Source of the DNA: [Phialemoniopsis] sp. UDSM-2020
Lineage: Eukaryota; Ascomycota; Sordariomycetes; Thyridiales; Thyridiaceae
NCBI GenBank assembly: GCA_018873225.1
Contig: JAEILZ010000007.1
Coordinates: 1,984,001-2,048,000 of the forward strand
Length of the DNA stretch: 64,000 bases
Direction of reading: 5' to 3'
The number at the start of each line of letters is the position of its first letter. The stretch's first letter is position 1. Below the pieces are notes generated by a model that was not told where the DNA came from, made no database searches, and saw only the letters and a program-made list of their open reading frames with translations. Below, one piece after another: positions 44,505-55,509 of the stretch. The position numbers and the translations under genes were made by a program.

Positions 44505-44862
44505 TCAACGCTACCAGTAGACAATGGGCACTGGGCTGTCCGCGTAGGAAAAGTTCTTCCCGAGCATGGCGTTTGCAGGTACATTTGGAAAGAAAAACAC
44601 ATTTTAGATCACGACAGAAGCCCTCAACGTGGCTGCATATAGAACAGGCAAAAAGAGACCTTTCATCGGTTCCCATGGAAGTGGGTAACGGCATTAGGCC
44701 TCCGCCCAAAGTGCGTTACCCCTGAGACGTAATCTCTTTGAATTATTAGGAAAGGGTGGAATGAGATGGGTGTTCGCTGTGATGTGACTTGAGGTGGGAA
44801 TTGGCATCTACATACAGAGTATGCTGCCCTACAAAACGCGAAAAACTTTTGGGAAGAGTGAT
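44505..44862. other. Convergent intergenic region
   Basis: 3' flanks of rsr1 and the chimeric gene. Nothing else seen. Confidence 0.5.
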
Positions 44863-45106
44863 TCAAGACTCTCCTTGAGGATCGTCCTTCTTGATCTCGT
44901 TCTCCCACTGTTTGATCAAGGCCACGGGAACAATGATGAGGTTGGTCTGTAGTTGTGTCAGCGAAACGTCTCCCCTTCCTAGTTGTCCTTCAAGTGTACT
45001 GACCTTGACTCGCAAGTTCTCCGATTGTCGAGACTCCATGAGTGCGAGAGTCGAGATTGTCTTGTCCAAGCCCATATCATCCTCCTCTACCAAAACCATT
45101 GACCGG
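44863..45106 (-). pseudogene. SNF2-helicase relic (motif I to Ia only)
   Basis: The frame EEDDMGLDKTISTLALMESR followed by TNLIIVPVALIKQWENEI matches only the start of the SNF2 ATPase domain. The Walker A glycine is replaced (GLDKT for GLGKT) and everything downstream (DEAH box, helicase C) is missing. It even keeps a 57-nt intron (45003-44947) with a CGCTGAC branch point. Likely the remains of a larger gene. Confidence 0.6.
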
Positions 45107-45713
45107 GAGTCTCACATCGGTCTCGTTGTTGAGCTCCTGAATGGTGGCGATGGGCAGACTACAGCAGCAATGAATATCAGTCTCGTCTTCTCCAACGCCA
45201 ATTCACACCGCAACAGGACAGGTGTCTTGGGATGCAGACTTACTTCGGCCGAGTGCGCCTGATGGCATCTCTCTTGGCCATCTTGGCCTCGTCTCTGGTG
45301 GGCGGCATGTCTGCCTCAAGTAGGTCCTCGGCGAGGAGCTTCTTGGCGCGCCTGTGCGTCACGCCCGTCGCTCGCGCTGACTTGCGCGCAGCGTTCTTCG
45401 TTTTCATGGAGCCAATGATCTCCTTGCCGATCTTGGAGTCCATGCGGTTGAACACACGGCTCCAGTACTCGTCGTCCACGCCCACGGGAATGGGCTCCAA
45501 GGCCTCCGGATACTTGAGGTCTCGTTTGATCCCAGTGCTCAGCGGCAGACGGTCGGTGAGGAGCTTAGGAGGCAAGTTAGATTAGTCGACATTGACCGCG
45601 AAGAGCCGTCGACGAAAGACGTATGGACTCACGTGGGGAGCAGCCGCTCCGTTGGCTACGGCGGGAGCAGCCGCTTGGGCCTGCTGCTGTTGGTTTGCAA
45701 TGTTATCGGACAT
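44863..45713 (-). CDS. Unknown protein with a C-terminal SNF2-helicase fragment
   Basis: Five exons join in phase: 45713-45633, 45563-45244, 45158-45116, 45060-45004, 44946-44863 (585 nt, 194 aa). Residues 1-27 are Gln/Ala-rich. Residues 28-134 are a basic, helical, unrecognised segment (PLSTGIKRDLKYPEALEPIP, DDEYWSRVFNRMDSKIGKEI). The last ~47 residues read TISTLALMESRQSENLRVK and TNLIIVPVALIKQWENEIKK, which is the stretch following motif I and motif Ia of SNF2/Rad5-type helicases, and then stops. The bases just upstream encode DDMGLDKT, a helicase motif I with Gly changed to Asp, but in this model they lie in intron 3. I infer fusion with, or read-through into, a decayed helicase. The true 3' end is uncertain; exon 3 read without splicing stops at 45072. 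Confidence 0.55.
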
Positions 45714-48700
45714 CTTGTCCTTTGTACACGAAGCTGTTGTAGAAGAGGGTGGCTCTTCTATGAGGTGGATAGATAGATAGATAGCTGTGGGCGAATTCGA
45801 GTCAATTGATGATGCTGGTGAACATAGACTCTGTGAGATGTTCGCTGGAGAGATGAAGAAAGCACAAGTTTGGATGGCAAGATAAAGGGCATAGCCTTGA
45901 TAGCACCCCCGACGGGGTGTTTGTAATGTCCCCACGATGTGACTCCTTGTTTGCCATGGCATTCACAAGGCTCGGGCAAGCGGGTCAGTCTGAAATGCAA
46001 CACGTCTAGGCCTATTGTCGGGGCATATTGTTGAGCTACAGGGCCCCTGATGATGGTTATGTTTGCACATCTTGGGTCTTGGGATGAATAACTCCCTCAT
46101 TGAGGCCAGTGTCAGCTTGTAAGATTCAAGGCATGTTTCGATCTTGATTGTTGTTGTTGCCTCTCATTCTATAGGTGCTCAGCACTTGAAGAGCCACTCT
46201 GATCCAAGCCTCCATATTGTCTCTTCAATGGGCTTCGGAGGCCTGAGTTGGAACGGGAACCACCCCCTAATTGCGAGCTAGCTTCTGATTTCAGCCTCTC
46301 GTTGTACGGATGAATCTGGACCACAGTGACAGGACCTTCCAGAATCTCGGCAGCGCAACCCCCTTTCTGCGGACTAGTGACGACAACGACACGACAGTGT
46401 TCTTCGTGATGATTTTGTGCGCGAATGCGTATTTCGGAGCCAGGCTGTATTCTTCCTCGTCGGCACGGGAGATTAGGATGCAGGATACCAGACTCATCTT
46501 TAAACTCTGTGCCGGTAGTCAGTCAATGTGTTTTAATGCTTTGTCCGTCCAGGACTTGGGCTCGTAGCCCAGGTTTGCTCCATTTCAAAAATGAGAGTAC
46601 ATGACAGTTACACTAGGGTACCCATCTCGAAGAAAATGAGCCTGCAGGACAATACATGCCTTGGCATCCTCACTATCTTCGTTTGATTCAGCAAGTTGAC
46701 TAGAAGGAAGCCACGTTGTTGCTCGACTTCGAAAGTCAAGGTCGGATATTGACCAAATAACAGCATGATGCACGCAGACAGAATACGAACTTGTCGTTTC
46801 TCAGAAACGTTGATGTTTGTGTCAGGGCTACTGCTCCAAGTTCTCAGTAGCGGGCTGCGATGAGGATGACTCTAGTTGGACTGTGGAGCTGCCTCACAGA
46901 ACGAGAGGGTTCAACGTTGTAGGTCCTTCTAGTGTTAGTAGCCCAGGTCAACGAAGGTCCAGTCATGAAGGGTCAATATCAGCGGTGCCACTTGCGATGG
47001 CAGCCAGCTTCGTGCTAGCTTTTCACCTTGTTCAAGATTGACATGTATTTAATGCTCCTTGTAGTTGATAAGCTAGTTCCCGTTCTTCCATTGATGTTTG
47101 GCTTTCATTCAGCCATGACAAACTGAATCCCTTCAACTCCTTCTTTGAGGGTTGGAATTTGACAACATCTGTCGAAACTTCCCTTCCGATAACCGTGTCA
47201 TTTAGGCCGGCGAAGTAACTAGTTCCCATAGTTAGAGGCCGACAAGTGCAGTCCCAGCAGTAGTGATACTGGTCCAGTATGTTGCCCCAGTGCTATCTAG
47301 ATACGTCAATAAGATGCTGTAGGTTACACTTATTGGGTTACACTCGAAGTCTAAATCAACACTCTTGGTTGCATCGTACTCGAAGAAGTTGACTTGGTCA
47401 GCACGGCTTCCCTTACACCAGTTATGGTGAACTCAGCCAGGAGCTCATAATGATCATATCATCATTGCGCGTGCTGAGACTGCTTGCCAACACGTGTGAC
47501 ACTGCTGTCCAAGCATCAATACAATCTAACATACTCGAATGTAACATCGTCGCCTTGATCGATGTACGACACATCAGACGAACCATGTCTCCAGTCATGC
47601 AACATGCAAGACGTAGCCCTCCCGACGCTGTGACTCCAAGTCACCCGACGACCAGTCAACCTGGTTACTGGAACGACATGGATAGTTGCGGAGGTTTTTC
47701 TCCGAAGGCAGGCGGTGAGTTGCTCCTTCATGCGTTGTAGCCCAGTATTTGACTGCTTTCAAGAGTCCGATGAGGTGGCGGCAAGGAGCTGACATACTCG
47801 GTGTGTAAGCTACAAGAAGCACCTTGCAGGTTGCGGCAAACCGTAGTTGACCTGGATCCGACTTTGCCTCCTTAGCTGGAGCGGATGGCGAACCCGGCGT
47901 AACGCGCATACAATGCCAATATTATCCTGCATCCGAGAAACAAGGACAAAATATCAAACTACAACGAATCATATTGGAACACATCTATTGTGCGCGGAAA
48001 TGTTGAGTTCAAGAACAAAAAGTCGGACATTCTTCAAGGTTGGAGGTCACTGTCTTGCATTTAGTGCAGTGGTAGTGTCGCAAGAAGGGGTGGCGGGAGC
48101 AGGGAAGATCAATCACCAGAGCCGCATGTTGGCCCGTCTGCTCTTTCCCGATGCAGTAAGGGAGGACGCTGCGGTACCGGCATGGCGAGGATCTTGTGTA
48201 AGGATCAGGGATGCACGTAATTGTATGTAACTGCAGAGGAGGACGGATGGGCACCCATTCACCGCGAAGGTCATATGCCGAGGTGCAGAAGTACAAGGCA
48301 GACAACGGCAGAGAACCGGGCGACTGCACACCGGGTGCTGTTGATCTGGTCCGCGAGCAGCACCGAGTCAGAGCAATTATGACCAGTCTCGACTGTGCTG
48401 AAGACTCTTGTCTCGATCGATCGCCGGGGACGCGTGAAGCCCTTGAAGATCGGAGGACCACAGATTCGTGTCATCACCAAGATTTGGTACGGCATGCAGC
48501 TAGATAAGCGATGGCAAGCCTCAAGAGTGAAACTAAGAAAGCAACGCCATGTGAGTTATCACCTTTCCTTGCAGAACGGCCTACCTGCGTGCGTCCGATG
48601 AATAGTTACAGCTTACAAGGCCTGAACGAACAATGAATAAAAAATATATACAGCCACATAGCCCAATGAGGAGACTCAAATAGAGATGGTGTGGAAACAG

Positions 48701-49901
48701 AGTCTAATTGACAAGGGTCGCTATCCGACCAGCAGTGGCGGGCAGTATAAGAAAAAGAAAAGGTTGTGACGTTCTGGTTGCAGCAGATTGGTCCACCACC
48801 ATTTCTTGTCGAGCTGGCTGGCCTGATCATCACAGCGGGAACGCTACGCGGGCCGCGTGCCTGGTCCTTGGGCTGCAGCTCGGCTAGCAGCTTTAACTGA
48901 CGTTAAGCTAGGCTAAGGCATCGACGTTTCACCGTGTCGTGTGTAACCAGGTCATCGGCCTCGACTCTCTCTGCATATCACATACACTACCTGCGTACAT
49001 ACATGCCTCCCATGCCTCCCATGCTTCTTATGCCTCCCCGGTTCCCCGCCTTCTGCAAGAGCTTCGCCTTGGAGCTAATCGGTGACTAGCAAGGTTTGTT
49101 GAGCCGGCTGAAAATGACATATCATAAACCGGACAGGGTCCAGCCTCGTTGCCCATCCATCTCGATTGAGCGAGAGACATGTTGGACTCGACGTGTGTTC
49201 GTCTGCCCCCAATACTCTTTAGTCACCAGCCCGCGATGCAGCTGCCGATCTTTCGAAGACGCCGAGTACATGCAGTTCTGGCCTTGAAAAAACTGGCAGT
49301 TGTCCCCGAGAAGGGTGCAATAGCCGGTCCTCAGGGTGCATGACCCAAACAACTGTCAACATGATTGGTATGGGGTTTCTGCATGAGCTGACTGTTTGCA
49401 TGGATGGCTGGTCTTTTCTCAAGGCCAGTTCAGCCAGTCTGCAGCAGCTTAAGGATAAGGCTTGCACAACCTTTTGTTCGTTAGCCCAATCAGGGTAGAT
49501 GCAAGACTAACTCGGGGAAGCAGTCTGCGGCTCAAGGGTGTTCTTATGACGATCCCGTCATGGCCCCATGGAGCAGCTGACGGCGTTTGCGGTGAGGGAT
49601 GTCAAAAGACCGAAAGAGTTCACTGGCGAAAAGCAATGTTCCTGCCGCCCAAGGTGCATATGCTTCGACAGCTGCTCGACTTGACTTTTCCTAGATTTCT
49701 TCGGCATAACACTGCTCGAAAAACGCTTCTGCCAGCGGGTCAGGAAGTCATTTGACTCGAGAGGGAGTTCATCTGGGGAAGATTCTTATGCACAAACGTT
49801 GTGTGCTATGCTCCGATACAGGAGTCCATCGGGTACTGCTCCTCCCATATAAAAACCACATTTGACCAAGAGTCAAGAGATCAAGTTCCGCAAGTCACAA
49901 G
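45714..49901. other. Gene-poor region of 4.2 kb
   Basis: No gene can be supported. A few minus-strand frames (47229-47032, 46773-46585, 46497-46291) have protein-like composition but are separated by many stops and no splice path joins them. Short imperfect CATGCCTCC repeats occur at 49002-49037. The right end is the promoter of the transcription factor gene. Confidence 0.45.
49848..49854 (+). promoter_or_regulatory. TATA-like element of the Zn2Cys6 gene
   Basis: TATAAAA lies 48-54 bases upstream of the ATG at 49902, so the leader would be very short. Confidence 0.35.
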
Positions 49902-52824
49902 ATGGAGCCTGTCAACAGCAAGAGATATCTTGTTGTCACGCAGGCCGAGACACGGGGAGTTCCGGCTGACCGCTTTCGCGCAAAGCGTGTCAAAACCTCC
50001 TTATCCCGACGTCTCTCTCCACGCCGCCAATCAATAAACTCCAATGCCGTCCCCGGAAGGCAACCAGAAGTAGCTCAGGATACAAGAGCCCAACGATCAC
50101 CTCGACCAGATTCATCCGGGACCCAATCACCAATCGAACCAGAAGCTACCGTGACTGACATATCTCGTCCAACAACCAACACGGTCGGAGCGTCAGAAGC
50201 CCGGGCTCCCGCCAGCTCGCTACCAAGCCCTCCAGAGTGTGCAATGACCACAATAACTACAAGTTTGGTGCCTCCTTCGCAGTTCGCTCTGAAAAAGAAG
50301 CCCAAGGCACCTAGAGTGGCGAACGTATGTTTCCAAATGCCAAGTCTGGTCTTCCCACTCATTGAAGCTTGCTCAGAATGCTAACTCTAGCATGGAATGT
50401 TCAGGCTTGTAACAACTGCCGCGTGAGCAAGCAAAAATGCGACAACGACAGACCGTGCAAGAATTGCGTCGAAAAGGACAAAGGGAAGGAGTGCAACCCA
50501 CGAGGTGGTTCGTAAGTGCTTCGATCTATGATTTATTTGGAAATGTAGCTGATCAACTCTACAGACCAGACATCCTCAAGGAACACATCGAAGCAATAGT
50601 GAACAGTGTGGCAGAGAAGACGGTGGACAGGTTGCGCAGAGTTGAATGGATCTATGGAAGAATGAACCCATATTCCACAAAGAATGATCAACTGAGGGAG
50701 TCTGTGCTGCAGGCAATACGCAATGACGCAGAACAGCAGATCAATCTTTCAGCTCATCGCAACACTGTCGCCCATGGTTCCTTTACACCGACTTTTCAGC
50801 GTCCCATGGGGGCAGAAGAAGCAGCGCAGAACCCTGAAGGTTCCGGCTTCGTTGATGTAGTCAACTTGTTTTCCAAAGTTGCGGGTCTGGCAGAACAGGC
50901 TGCGATGCCCTCGGAACATACCACCCCTGCAGGCCTGATGCTGCAGTGGCCGGCCGTTCAGGATCTTGTCGGTGATCTCGTCAAAGAAAGCGGCGTTGTG
51001 CAGCCAGAGAAATACCCTCTGTTGACAGAGTTTCAACGACACATACCCAGCTCGAGCTCGTCTGTGGATTGCTGGTGTCCGGAGTGCTTGAAAGTGGGCT
51101 TGACTCGCATACCTGGGGAGTTGCCAATTTTCCCTGTGTGGGCAGAGAGGCTGCCTCGGAATGATAGGAGCATGTCACCTCGGACATCATGCGATATGAC
51201 TGGGTCCAAAGTCTGGCAGTTGGTTAAGAGTTTTGAAGATCACATACTCCTTATCCAGCCCCTGATCAACCCAAAAGTGCTACACGGAGCTGTAATGCAG
51301 CTGCTTAGGCGGACACGACAAACAGACACTCCTGACGCGCAGACGGTGAATGCCGAGTGTCGGTTCCAAGAGGCACTCGTTTACTTGTGTCTTGCTCTGG
51401 GCGAAGTGTGCATCTCGACCGCCGAGTCCTCCCCATACAACAGCCCGGCACAGTCGCCACCTGCGTCTCCGACTGACTCTGCCACTGTCGGGTCCGATTC
51501 GACAGAGTCGGCCCCGGGAATTACGTACTACAACGCAGCTCGAAAAATCCTTAGCAATGAATCGCCTGTCATCAGCTTATCTTACGTTCAGGCATGCCTG
51601 CTCGCTGGCCTTTACCATGCACAGTTCGCGCGCGTGAGAGAGAGCCTTGGCTACATTACACACGGCAATTGGATGCTTCTCGAACTTATTTCACCGTAGG
51701 ATCCCTCTCCATAGGTTACGCCCTGAATGTGAATGCTGTGTTGAACTGTTTCTTTTAGGAAGATCGATCATTTCCAGGCCATGGTTGACTGCTCCACTCC
51801 CCAGACCGAAGAGGATAACGATATAGTCTTTGCTTATTGGAGTTGTCTGCAGCTTGAAAGGTACTCACCCATCCGCCTACTCAGGAATACGAGCAAAATT
51901 GTCCAGCAGCTAACAAGCGGTTTGGCAGTGACATTCTAGCAGAGTTGCCGATTCCTCAGTCCGGCATCATGGATCTCGAGCAACGGATGCCGCTACCGAA
52001 TGTGGACTTGGCGACAGAGTTTTTCCCTGAAGAAATCATCATGCACTTCTTGGCGCAGATACACTTTCGACGACGACTCAACGAGATCCATGGCTGGCTC
52101 TATCACCCCTCACCGTGCCGAGATAATCGGATAATCAACCTCACAATCGACGAAATCGTACGATCAGTGGTCGCCGGACTGCCCCGAGACATTCGATTCG
52201 AGATGCCTGCGGTTGACATTCTGATCGCTCGCCTCAAGGCCAAATGGAGCGCAGCGTTGGTTATCATCTATAGGCCCTTCGTCCGCCACATCCTCGACTT
52301 CAACCACAACCTCAAGCACGGTACCCGACACCCAATCGACGCGGCATTTCAAGGTAGCAGGGTGACGAAGATCCCGAGGATACCGGACACCGCAACTTCG
52401 CCGGACGACATCCCCGGCGAGGTCCTCGACTATGCGGAATTGGCCATCAGGAATTTGATAGAGAGTACCAGGGCATTCCATCAAGTGAAAGCCAATAAGT
52501 GCATCATAACAAACGTATTCGGAACAGCCCATGCGTAAGTTGCTTACCAGGTGTCCTGTACCCCCGTACACGGTCTGATATGTTATACTCTCTAGTCAAT
52601 GGGGCAACATGCTGGTTCTGGCGGCGGCTTCCCGAGATCCAATTCTCGGTCAATTCATCGACGACGGTGTACTCCGCGACCTGTCGGCCAAGACGATTCA
52701 GATGTTGTCAAGCATACAAGATCGGAAAAGTGCTATGTGGACGGACAGGGAGATACTAATGAGACTCGAATGTAAGCTGTGGCCGCCGGCACAGGGCGAC
52801 AGGAAGGAGGACGCGGGCATGTGA
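49902..52824 (+). CDS. Zn2Cys6 fungal transcription factor
   Basis: Nuclear regulator of the Gal4 type. Six exons (49902-50324, 50405-50511, 50565-51695, 51759-51860, 51929-52534, 52596-52824; 2598 nt, 865 aa). Residues 1-141 are disordered with basic patches (RAKRVKTSLSRR, KKKPKAPRVAN). The zinc cluster is complete in exon 2: C143-x2-C146-x6-C153-x5-C159-x2-C162-x8-C171 (ACNNCRVSKQKCDNDRPC, then KNC...EC). A middle-homology/fungal-specific region follows, with LLAGLYHAQFARVRESLGYI, VFAYWSCLQLESDILAELP and the EEIIMHFLAQIHFRRRLN helix, and the C-terminal AQWGNMLVLAAASRDPILG helix. Targets cannot be told from sequence. It stands alone beside a gene-poor region, not in a visible metabolite cluster. 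Confidence 0.93.
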
Positions 52825-55509
52825 TGATTGTACTTTTCCCCTTTTCATTTTTTTGCACGAACTCAACGCTTAATGACTTACGATTCAACGCCACCGGCGC
52901 AGATTGCTCTTTATCCTGGTCTAGGTAACAGAATGCATTGATTTGACACTGATGTCCCTTATTGAAGTGTATCAACGTGGTGTTATGTCCGCTTCTCATT
53001 GTCGATGAGGAGTCGAGCCTGGGCAAACCACGTCTTGACTGTCTACAGCGGAGAGCGCGAAGAAGTGACTGAAGTGCCGCTATACGGCCCAGACGCGACG
53101 CGTAAAGTGGCTAATATATGAGCACGGATGTATTGTGTGGTATTAGGCTTATACAAAATATCTAGACCTAAGAAACCTGTTAGATACCCAGAGGCTAGCG
53201 GTATGATTGAATGAATGCAAGACACCCTAAAATACCAAATTAATGTGCAAGACGATATGAATGAGCCAGCATGTACATGTAGTTTTGCGCTCAGGCGATC
53301 AACAACCTCAGTACTGGTGATCAATCCGAGACTTGACGTCTAGCTTGCATCTTAGCGGGCGTGGCGGGATCGTTCCGTCCCTTTGTCCGTCCCGCGACAC
53401 TAAGGACTCGACCGGGCCAGTCTAATAAAGTGGTACCATCTGATTACTATGGCAGTCTGGGAGATTGCGAGCAAGAAGTTATCCTCATGTTTTCGAGGTG
53501 CAAGCTGCTGACTTGATTGGATCCGAACGTATTGGGGGAGGAGCTTGGAGAGACCAGGTTTTGCGCCAATAAAGAGTCATGTACGTGGCTGCATGCTGGC
53601 TCGGACCAAGAGATACTCGCATAAGAGCTTTGTCACGAGTTGCATCGCCGCTCACCTGTTCTTGGTTCGAGATTGCATCTCGACGCCATTGAGCTGACTC
53701 CAAAATGTCAGGCACTTTTCCTCTGTCCAAGGCGAGTAGGGCGCTGGCGGCCCACTCAGTCATGAAGGGCCAGGTTATTCAGGGAAGAATAGCCCTGATC
53801 GACCCCTGTCAAGCCTGGTGGGATCCAGCCTATTGGGATCGCTAAAACCCAGGGCGCGACGTCCCATTGGGCTGATGTTCCCCTAGCTGGCGCTCGTTTC
53901 GTCACTGGCCATGTACTGCCAGCGCACAACCTCCAGGGGTTCCGGCGATCTTCACAGGGCGGCCGATGTCACCTCGAGTTCCCAGCCTCCTCTTTTTTCC
54001 CTTTGTGTGGTGGCCCAGTCGTATGCGTGTTACATGGCACAACTTGTTTGTGCCATTGCACTTGCACAACAGGATCCTGTCCCGTGGGAAGAGAGGCACT
54101 GTTCCCGATCCTTCTAAAGCGTCGAGCCCGAGTAGGTATCAATTGATCACCACTTCTTTAGAGGATGAGGTCGACGTGAACCACAATGAGCCTGCTGAGT
54201 AACACTAAAGAACTGCGCCTTTCAACTAAAAGAAAAAGAAAAAGAAAACCCATAGGAGAGTGCGGTAAGGCGTACTAGTTCTACCAAATAATCCCAAAGT
54301 TTGGTAACATGGGGTTATCCGACAGTCGAATTGAGGTGTACTGCACTGAGACGCTTGTGCCCAAGGAGCGGAATCAACCCCAGAAAAGCGCAGGGCTCAG
54401 GTACCATTACCGAGCGTAGTGCACTGAGCCGACCAGCTTTGTTGGGGGCCACTCGCTCGCTGTCCCCGCTGCAACATTGTCTCGGTTCCAGGTCCGGTTC
54501 TGTCTGTCTTGGTTCGTGCAAGACATCCGAGGATTTCATCTTTACCTTTCGAAAATGATCTCAATTTGCCCTGGCCGCTTCTGCTCTTGCTCATAACAAC
54601 AACCGCGGGATCTGCCGTTGTGTGAAATTTGACAGTTCGACTGTGAGGCAAAAGAAGCCCAGCTCGATGGTGAAACGAATTGGGCGACGATAGCGCTCCT
54701 CAAGCTTGGATAGCTCTCTCGCACCGTCGCCATCCTGTCGACGACATTGATGATAATCCGTCAACCAAATGCCAATTGGGTCCGCTGAAGCTCGAGCATG
54801 TTCTTGAAGAGACGGGAAGCGTACCTCTCACCCAATCGTGTGTTTTAGCTCTTTGGTTCGGGACACGCGACTCTTGCGATCGAGGGTACTGGTCTTGGGC
54901 GCCGCTGGTGATACGTCAGTGTCGACGCCCGAATCCGAATCCGCTGTCAACACCACTGCCGGCAGCTTGTTCATTTCAACTCAAAAGCTCAGGCGCCTTT
55001 TGGCTCAATGCGCATCCTCGAGTCGAGATTGCCTTTGACAAAGTGAGGTTTGCAGGGCCCCTGCAGTCGTGGCGTATAGTTTGTCCATTTCTTGGTGTCG
55101 CAAGGCCTGGCGCGTGGGCTTCCTAGCCACCAGCTTTTTCCACCAAAATCTCCCCAACCTCCGAATTTCGAGAGCAACACCAGACACGACGCGCCCGCCG
55201 CCTCGGCCCAGCTTGCTTCCCAGAAATTCCTTAGTCTTGCAACAGGGTCCTTTTCTCTTCCTATTCATTCATTCCTCTCGCAAGCATTTTGTCGGTAGTA
55301 CTTTGTCGTCGCTCACATTCCAACACTAATTGTGAGTACTTGGCTCCTCCCACCCGCTCCATCCCAGATAGCTCCCTCCAAAGAGCTGTTGGCGATCAGT
55401 TTGCAGACTGGCCTGTCTGTGCCAAACCAGCAACGTCCTCGTCATGTCTGACCGGCCCATTAGGCTTTCCTCTCAACTTCGATCTTGATCTTTTGTCGTC
55501 TTTTCGTAA
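52825..55509. other. Long intergenic region
   Basis: About 2.7 kb with only short frames. A purine run (AAAGAAAAAG units) is at 54229-54250. The right end holds pyrimidine-rich leader with a likely leader-intron donor (GTGAGT at 55332) for the coiled-coil gene. Confidence 0.45.

Noticed and set aside
48990..49040. CATGCCTCC repeats considered as a CRISPR-like or regulatory array
   Set aside because: Copies are contiguous, imperfect and very short; simple slippage explains them.
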